A stretch of DNA of 64,000 bases from Pantoea sp. SOD02 (GTDB lineage Bacteria > Pseudomonadota > Gammaproteobacteria > Enterobacterales > Enterobacteriaceae), in assembly GCF_024707505.1 (NCBI RefSeq), contig NZ_CP102604.1, positions 1,240,001 through 1,304,000 of the forward strand, in the 5' to 3' direction. Below the pieces are notes generated by a model that saw only the letters and a program-made list of their open reading frames with translations, had not been told where the DNA came from and did no database searches. Every line of letters starts with the position of its first letter. Position 1 is the first letter of the stretch. Shown here one piece after another: positions 59,213-64,000 of the stretch. The translations under genes were made by a program, and so were the position numbers.

Positions 59213-59228
59213 GCGTTTCAGCGGTCGC

Positions 59229-59981
59229 TTACTTCGCTTTACCCTGGTTTGCTACGGCTGCCGCTTTCGCAGCGATCTCGTCAGCATCACCCAGATAGTA
59301 ACGTTTGAGCGGCTTGAAGTTCTCGTCGAACTCATACACCAATGGCACGCCAGTTGGGATGTTCAGTTCGAGGATTTCGTCTTCGCTCAGATTGTCGAGG
59401 TATTTTACCAGCGCACGCAGTGAGTTGCCGTGTGCAGCAACGATCACTTTCTCACCGCTCTTAATGCGCGGCAGAATGCTTTCGTTCCAGTAAGGAATCA
59501 CGCGTTCGATGGTCAGCGCCAGGCTTTCGGTGGTTGGCAGCTGTGCGTCAGTCAATGAAGCGTAACGCGGATCGTGGCCAGGGAAACGCTCATCAGCGCG
59601 ATCCAGCTCTGGTGGGGTGATGGCAAAGCCACGACGCCACTGTTTCACTTGCTCGTCACCGTATTTAGCGGCGGTTTCTGCTTTATCCAGACCTTGCAGC
59701 GCACCGTAGTGACGCTCGTTCAGACGCCAGGTTTTCTCAACCGGCAGCCAAGCCTGATCCAGCTCATCCAGCACGTTCCACAGCGTGTGGATAGCGCGCT
59801 TCAGCACTGAGGTGTAAGCGAAATCAAACACGAAACCTTCTTTCTTCAGCAGCTGACCGGCTGCTTTGGCTTCGGTGCGACCTTTGTCAGACAGGTCAAC
59901 GTCGTACCATCCGGTGAAGCGGTTTTCCTGGTTCCACTGGCTTTCGCCGTGTCGCACCAGTACCAGCTTAGTTACGGCCAT
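59229..59981 (-). CDS. gpmA: 2,3-bisphosphoglycerate-dependent phosphoglycerate mutase
   Basis: Interconverts 3- and 2-phosphoglycerate. 250 residues. Phospho-His in [24 protein letters not shown] (His11), second catalytic His in [15 protein letters not shown] near 183, Glu in [19 protein letters not shown]-type ribosome binding site. Own transcription unit between aroG and galM. Confidence 0.98.
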   Translation of the reverse strand: MAVTKLVLVRHGESQWNQENRFTGWYDVDLSDKGRTEAKAAGQLLKKEGFVFDFAYTSVLKRAIHTLWNVLDELDQAWLPVEKTWRLNERHYGALQGLDKAETAAKYGDEQVKQWRRGFAITPPELDRADERFPGHDPRYASLTDAQLPTTESLALTIERVIPYWNESILPRIKSGEKVIVAAHGNSLRALVKYLDNLSEDEILELNIPTGVPLVYEFDENFKPLKRYYLGDADEIAAKAAAVANQGKAK

Positions 59982-60073
59982 AGCTTTACTCCTTAATGCT
60001 CGATTTACGATTAGTATTGAAACCGGCTGCGGCCACTGAGAAGCGGCTCACTAATAGCGCCATACCATAGCGG

Positions 60074-60113
60074 AAAACAACGCACGGCGTAAGCCTGTCG
60101 GCAGCGCAGTGCG
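60074..60113 (-). terminator. Probable terminator of galTKM
   Basis: Minus strand: CGCACTGCG and CGCCGTGCG arms (8 of 9 paired) with a 15-nt loop followed by TTGTTTT, about 19 nt past the galM stop. Confidence 0.5.
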
Positions 60114-60131
60114 CGTTTTTCATCCGGTGGC

Positions 60132-61166
60132 TCAGTGCGGCGTGAAGCGATAACGCGTCACGGACTGCCAGCTGTCGCCGGGTTGCAGCCAGCAATCGGG
60201 CTGCGGCCACTCTGCATGGTTGGGCGAATCCGGTAAAAATTCGCTCTCCAGAGCGATGCCCTGGAAAGCAGTATAGCTGTCCTGCTCACGGGCGCGTGTT
60301 CCCGCCAGATAGTTGCCACTGTAGAACTGCAACGCCGGGGCGGCAGTAAACACGCTCAGCTCCAGCTTGCCATCCGCAGACCACAAATGGGCGGCGGGTT
60401 GGCTGCTGTCGCCAGCGGTGTTGAGCAAAAAGGCGTGGTCATAGCCTTTCACCGCTTTTTGATCGTCATCGGCGAGGAACTCATCGGCGACGCGCTTCGG
60501 CTGGCGGAAATCAAAACTGTTTCCCGCTACCTCTTTCAGCGGCGCGTTAGGAATACCTTCGCTGTCCACCGGCAAGTAACGATCGGCGTGCAGTTGTAAG
60601 CGATGCTGACGCGCATCACCATGATGCGCATCAAGATTAAAGTAAGCATGGTTGGTCAGGTTGACCGGGCAGGGCTTATCGGTTTGCGCTTCGTAGCGAA
60701 TCGACAGGCAATTATCATCATCAAGTTGATAGATGACATCGGCGATCAAATTGCCGGGATAACCCTGATCGCCATCCGGTGAATCGAGGCGATAGTGCAC
60801 CTCGCTTTCGCTCTGACTGAGGATCTGCCAGCGACGTTTATCGAAACCTTCCGGCCCGCCGTGCAGCTGATGTGCGCCCTGATTCGCTGCCAGCAACAGA
60901 TTAAGCGGCTTCAGTTCGGCCGAGGCGATGCGGTTTGCGTAGCGGCCAATCGTCGCGCCAAGATAGGCATCCTGATGCAGATAATCGGACGGCGTGGCGC
61001 AGCCGAGCAGCGCTTCACGCACGCTGTGATCCAGCATTGGCACGCGCGCTGACAGCCAGGTCGCGCCCCAATCCATAAAGGTCGCGACCATGCCGTTGCG
61101 ATTGCGCAGCACAGTGATGCGCCACGGTTGCCCGTCTGGCGCGTGGGAATTCACATCACTTACCAT
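60132..61166 (-). CDS. galM: Galactose-1-epimerase (aldose mutarotase)
   Basis: Converts beta- to alpha-galactose for galactokinase. 344 residues from [15 protein letters not shown], whose ATG overlaps the galK stop by 7 nt and has AGGAG upstream; the frame extends 9 codons further but unconserved. Catalytic His and Glu in [14 protein letters not shown] near 165-178 and [14 protein letters not shown] near 295-308; GRYANRIA near 82-89. Last gene of galTKM. Confidence 0.96.
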   Translation of the reverse strand: MVSDVNSHAPDGQPWRITVLRNRNGMVATFMDWGATWLSARVPMLDHSVREALLGCATPSDYLHQDAYLGATIGRYANRIASAELKPLNLLLAANQGAHQLHGGPEGFDKRRWQILSQSESEVHYRLDSPDGDQGYPGNLIADVIYQLDDDNCLSIRYEAQTDKPCPVNLTNHAYFNLDAHHGDARQHRLQLHADRYLPVDSEGIPNAPLKEVAGNSFDFRQPKRVADEFLADDDQKAVKGYDHAFLLNTAGDSSQPAAHLWSADGKLELSVFTAAPALQFYSGNYLAGTRAREQDSYTAFQGIALESEFLPDSPNHAEWPQPDCWLQPGDSWQSVTRYRFTPH

Positions 61167-62308
61167 TGGCCTGCTCCTGCGGACGCTTTGCACACGTAGA
61201 AGGTCTCTTTGATGCCGGTTTGTGCTTCATACTTCTCGGCCACTACCGCTTTCACCGCATCGACCAGATCGGTCGGCATCAGCGCCACGATGCAGCCACC
61301 AAAGCCGCCGCCGGTCATACGCACGCCGCCGCGCGGGCCGATTTCTGCTTTCACAATCTCAACCAGTTGGTCGATTTGTGGCACGGTGATTTCGAAATCG
61401 TCACGCATCGAGGCGTGCGATTCGGCCATCAGTTCGCCCATACGTTTCAAATCGCCAGCGCTTAAGGCATCGGCTGCTTCCAGCGTGCGCGCATTTTCGG
61501 TAATGACGTGACGCACGCGTTTGGCTACCAATGCATCCAGTTCACCTGCTGAGGCTTCGAATTCTTCCAGCGTCACATCGCGCAGCGCCGGCTTATTGAA
61601 GAAACGCGCGCCGGTTTCGCACTGCTCACGACGCGTGTTGTATTCGCTGCCCACCAGGCTGCGACGGAAGTTGGAGTTGATGATCACCACTGCGACATCT
61701 TCCGGCATCGATACCGCGCGCGTGCCAAGCGTGCGGCAATCCAGCAGCATGGCGTGATCCGGCTGACCGAGCGCGGAGATCAGCTGATCCATGATGCCGC
61801 AGTTGCAGCCGACAAACTGGTTTTCCGCTTCCTGACCGTTCACCGCAATCGCTGCGCCGTCCAGATTCAATGCATACAGCTGCTGGAATACGGTGCCGAC
61901 CGCCACTTCCAGCGACGCCGAAGAACTCAGGCCCGCGCCTTGTGGTACGTTGCCGCTGATCACCATATCGACGCCACCAAAGCTGGCATCGCGTTTCTGC
62001 AGATGTTTCACCACGCCGCGCACGTAATTGGCCCACATTGGCTCTTTCAGCGGCTCGATCGGCGCATCCAGTGAGAAGCTATCCTGCTGATTGTCGTAAT
62101 CGACGGCAATCACGCGCACCTGACGATCGTCGCGTTTGGCGCAGGCAATCACGGTTTGATAATCGATGGCGCACGGCAGCACGAAGCCATCGTTGTAATC
62201 GGTGTGTTCGCCGATAAGATTGACGCGGCCCGGCGCCTGAATGCTGTGCGTGGCTGGATAGCCGAAGGTGTCAGCGAATACCTGTTGAGTAATGGATTTT
62301 AATGACAT
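61160..62308 (-). CDS. galK: Galactokinase
   Basis: GHMP kinase forming galactose-1-P. 382 residues, as in E. coli. Galactose signature [19 protein letters not shown] near 27-45, ATP loop [18 protein letters not shown] near 119-136, catalytic Asp in NCGIMDQ, and [13 protein letters not shown] near 340-352. Its ATG directly follows the galT stop codon (TAAATG). Confidence 0.98.
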   Translation of the reverse strand: MSLKSITQQVFADTFGYPATHSIQAPGRVNLIGEHTDYNDGFVLPCAIDYQTVIACAKRDDRQVRVIAVDYDNQQDSFSLDAPIEPLKEPMWANYVRGVVKHLQKRDASFGGVDMVISGNVPQGAGLSSSASLEVAVGTVFQQLYALNLDGAAIAVNGQEAENQFVGCNCGIMDQLISALGQPDHAMLLDCRTLGTRAVSMPEDVAVVIINSNFRRSLVGSEYNTRREQCETGARFFNKPALRDVTLEEFEASAGELDALVAKRVRHVITENARTLEAADALSAGDLKRMGELMAESHASMRDDFEITVPQIDQLVEIVKAEIGPRGGVRMTGGGFGGCIVALMPTDLVDAVKAVVAEKYEAQTGIKETFYVCKASAGAGQW

Positions 62309-63352
62309 TTATTGCGCCTCGCGGAAATGGACATCGCTGACAGAACGCAGACGTTCAGCTGCCTGTTCCGCCGTTAAATCACGTTGGGTTTCGGCCAGCA
62401 TTTCATAGCCAACCATAAATTTGCGTACCGTGGCTGAACGCAGCAACGGTGGATAGAAGTGCGCATGCAGCTGCCAGTGATCGTTACTTTCGCCGTTGAA
62501 CGGCGCGCCGTGCCAACCCATTGAATAGGGGAATGAGCACTGGAACAGGTTGTCGTAGCGGCTGGTGAGCTGCTTGAGCGCCAGCGCCAGATCGGTGCGC
62601 TGTGGCTCGGTGAGATCGGTGATGCGTTTCACATGGGCTTTCGGCAGCAGCAAGGTTTCAAACGGCCACGCCGCCCACCACGGCACCACGGCCAGCCAGT
62701 GTTCGGTTTCCACCACCGTGCGGCTGCCATCATTCATTTCACGCGCGGCGTAATCGACCAGCATCGGCGTGCCTTTCTCGGCAAAATAGTGACGCTGATG
62801 GTCATCTTCTTTCTGCGCTTCGTTCGGCAGGAAGCTGTTGGCCCAAATCTGACCGTGTGGATGCGGATTGGAGCAGCCCATCGCCGCACCTTTGTTTTCA
62901 AACACCTGCACCCACGGATAGTGCTGGCCGAGGTCGGCGGTCTGTTCCTGCCAGGTACGCACGATATCTTCCAGTCCGCTCAGCGGCAGCTCCGGCAGCG
63001 TTTTGCTGTGATCCGGCGAGAAGCAGATCACCCGGCTGGTGCCACGCGCACTTTCGCAGCGCATCAAAAGATCGTCGCTTTGCGGTGCATCTGGCGTATT
63101 GGTCATCAGCGCGGCAAAGTCATTGGTGAACACGTAAGTGCTTTTATAGTTGGGGTTTTTGTCACCGGTAATTCGAGTGTTTCCCGCACAGAGGAAGCAG
63201 TCAGGATCGTGCGCCGGCAGCTGCTCCAGCGCCGGGGTTTCCTGCGCGCCTTGCCACGGACGCTTAGCGCGATGGGGTGAGACCAGCACCCATTGATCGA
63301 TCAATGGGTTATAACGGCGATGCGGATGATCGACCGGGTTAAATTTTTCCAT
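62309..63352 (-). CDS. galT: Galactose-1-phosphate uridylyltransferase
   Basis: Exchanges UMP between UDP-glucose and galactose-1-P. 347 residues, HIT superfamily. Nucleophile His in [14 protein letters not shown] near 162-175; zinc ligand Cys in [10 protein letters not shown] near 51-60. First gene of the operon here because galE, first in E. coli, is absent; UDP-galactose epimerase must be supplied from elsewhere in the genome. Confidence 0.98.
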   Translation of the reverse strand: MEKFNPVDHPHRRYNPLIDQWVLVSPHRAKRPWQGAQETPALEQLPAHDPDCFLCAGNTRITGDKNPNYKSTYVFTNDFAALMTNTPDAPQSDDLLMRCESARGTSRVICFSPDHSKTLPELPLSGLEDIVRTWQEQTADLGQHYPWVQVFENKGAAMGCSNPHPHGQIWANSFLPNEAQKEDDHQRHYFAEKGTPMLVDYAAREMNDGSRTVVETEHWLAVVPWWAAWPFETLLLPKAHVKRITDLTEPQRTDLALALKQLTSRYDNLFQCSFPYSMGWHGAPFNGESNDHWQLHAHFYPPLLRSATVRKFMVGYEMLAETQRDLTAEQAAERLRSVSDVHFREAQ

Positions 63353-63442
63353 GATGAGTCCTGGTAAACGGCAAACAGATAAAAATGATTTTGATCAAAG
63401 TAGCACAAAGACCAGCGTGAAAGCGTGATCCAGTCTGGATAA

Positions 63443-63458
63443 ATGGTATCGTTTACAC
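63443..63458. promoter_or_regulatory. GalR/GalS operator, OE-like
   Basis: Minus strand GTGTAAACGATACCAT differs from the remembered E. coli galE OE operator (GTGTAAACGATTCCAC) at two of 16 positions. Lies about 91 bp upstream of the galT start. Confidence 0.75.
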
Positions 63459-63520
63459 AAGGTGACGATTCTCATTTTGTGGGGTTATCAGTGCTATTTG
63501 CTTACTTACCAGGCAATGAA

Positions 63521-63536
63521 ATGGTAGCGGTTACAT
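63521..63536. promoter_or_regulatory. GalR/GalS operator, OI-like
   Basis: ATGGTAGCGGTTACAT differs at one position from the remembered E. coli OI operator (GTGGTAGCGGTTACAT). Centre lies 78 bp farther from galT than the other operator. In E. coli OI is inside galE; here it lies in non-coding DNA and touches the ERIC element. Confidence 0.7.
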
Positions 63537-63659
63537 TGCCTTCATACTTCGAACTGCTGCTGCGTTGGCTGCGCATGCGCGCCCCAGTCACTTACTGATG
63601 TAAGCTCCTGGGGACTTGCCTGCTTGCCGCCTTGCAGCAGCACGAATTATTTTGGCAAT
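63535..63659. repeat. ERIC (intergenic repeat unit) element
   Basis: About 125 bp with ATTGCC/GGCAAT ends and the conserved ERIC core CCCCAGTCACTTACTGATGT followed by AAGCTCCTGGGG, and outer segments (CTTCATACTTC; CTTGCCGCCTTGCAGCA; GAATTATTTT) in the usual order. Full-length copy between the gal operators and modF. Confidence 0.93.
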
Positions 63660-63682
63660 GGCTTTATTGCACGGTAGGCCTT

Positions 63683-63707
63683 CGTAGGGTCGCCATTCAT
63701 GGCGACC
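63683..63707 (-). repeat. Palindromic intergenic repeat, copy 2
   Basis: Minus strand reads GGTCGCCATGAATGGCGACC then CTACG, identical over 25 bp to copy 1 at 20520-20544. Sits just past the modF stop and next to the ERIC element. Confidence 0.85.
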
Positions 63708-63712
63708 GCTAA

Positions 63713-64000
63713 TTAACGCAGCGACTCTTGCAGAAAACCGTAACCCTGTTCCTGCGCGACAAAACTCAGACGGTGGGTGATGCACTGCGGGGCATCTTCG
63801 GCGTGATGGGAAACAAACAGCAGTTGCGTGCGACCTTCGCCAATCAGCACATCGACAAAGCGACGCACCAACTGGCGGTTAATCGGATCCAGTCCTTGCA
63901 GCGGTTCATCAAGGATCAATAACGTAGGATGCTTGACCAGTGCGCGCGCAATCAACACCAGCCGCTGCTGTCCCCACGACAAACTGTGGAACGGCGCATC
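63713..64000 (-). CDS. modF: ModF-like ABC-type ATP-binding protein (partial, N-terminus off the right edge)
   Basis: The C-terminal 95 residues are in the window: [22 protein letters not shown] (ABC signature), [18 protein letters not shown] (Walker B and D-loop) and [17 protein letters not shown] (H-loop). They match the end of E. coli ModF, the tandem-ATPase protein beside the mod locus, and modF is the gene next to gal in E. coli. Reads leftward and stops 5 bp beyond the palindromic repeat. Confidence 0.92.
   Translation of the reverse strand, partial: DAPFHSLSWGQQRLVLIARALVKHPTLLILDEPLQGLDPINRQLVRRFVDVLIGEGRTQLLFVSHHAEDAPQCITHRLSFVAQEQGYGFLQESLR

Noticed and set aside
63392..63407. Possible CRP site upstream of galT
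   Set aside because: TGATC-N6-GCACA matches only about six of ten core positions, too weak to list despite the expectation from E. coli.

Overview
The window looks like a core chromosome segment of an enterobacterium of the Erwiniaceae, most likely Pantoea or a close relative. Almost every protein is recognisable by eye as an ortholog of the E. coli K-12 asnB-to-modF interval, in the same order and orientation. The departures from E. coli are of the Erwiniaceae type: gal lacks galE, kdpFABCD is missing, a 5-oxoproline uptake/peptidase block is present, and an ERIC element is seen. The genus call rests on gene content only.

Layout, left to right. 1-8.3 kb: 3' truncated asnB, then the nagBAC-umpH operon facing nagE across a regulatory region that keeps two NagC operators and a CRP site. 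8.4-16.7 kb: glnS, a small NTF2-like gene, fur, fldA, ybfE, ybfF, seqA-pgm and a kdpE that has lost its sensor and transporter genes. 16.9-26.1 kb: ybfA, a DUF523-DUF1722 protein, phrB, ybgI, then pxpBCA with a DUF969/DUF979 permease pair, pcp and nei; together these can release, import and open 5-oxoproline to glutamate. 26.16-26.62 kb: a 440-bp non-coding palindromic insert between repeated GGCCAGATGGCC blocks, exactly in the nei/gltA terminator.

26.6-38.2 kb: gltA, divergent from sdhCDAB-sucABCD (TCA cycle from citrate synthase to succinyl-CoA synthetase). 38.8-47.8 kb: cydABX-ybgE (cytochrome bd) and ybgC-tolQRAB-pal-cpoB (envelope constriction). 47.9-48.3 kb: three identical tRNA-Lys(UUU) genes. 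48.3-52.8 kb: a hairpin-rich repeat, an Ada-AlkA fusion divergent from a methyltransferase, NadR-controlled nadA, and pnuC. 52.8-57.4 kb: an operon of response regulator, BvgS/EvgS-like hybrid kinase and zitB with overlapping reading frames. 57.4-64 kb: ybgS, aroG, gpmA, galTKM with two GalR-type operators, an ERIC element, and the C-terminal end of modF.

Most of the window is ordinary housekeeping DNA. The points most worth a second look are the sensor kinase-zitB operon, the orphan kdpE, the two structured non-coding elements at 26.2-26.6 kb and 48.4-48.7 kb, the 5-oxoproline block, and loss of the uof leader frame upstream of fur.
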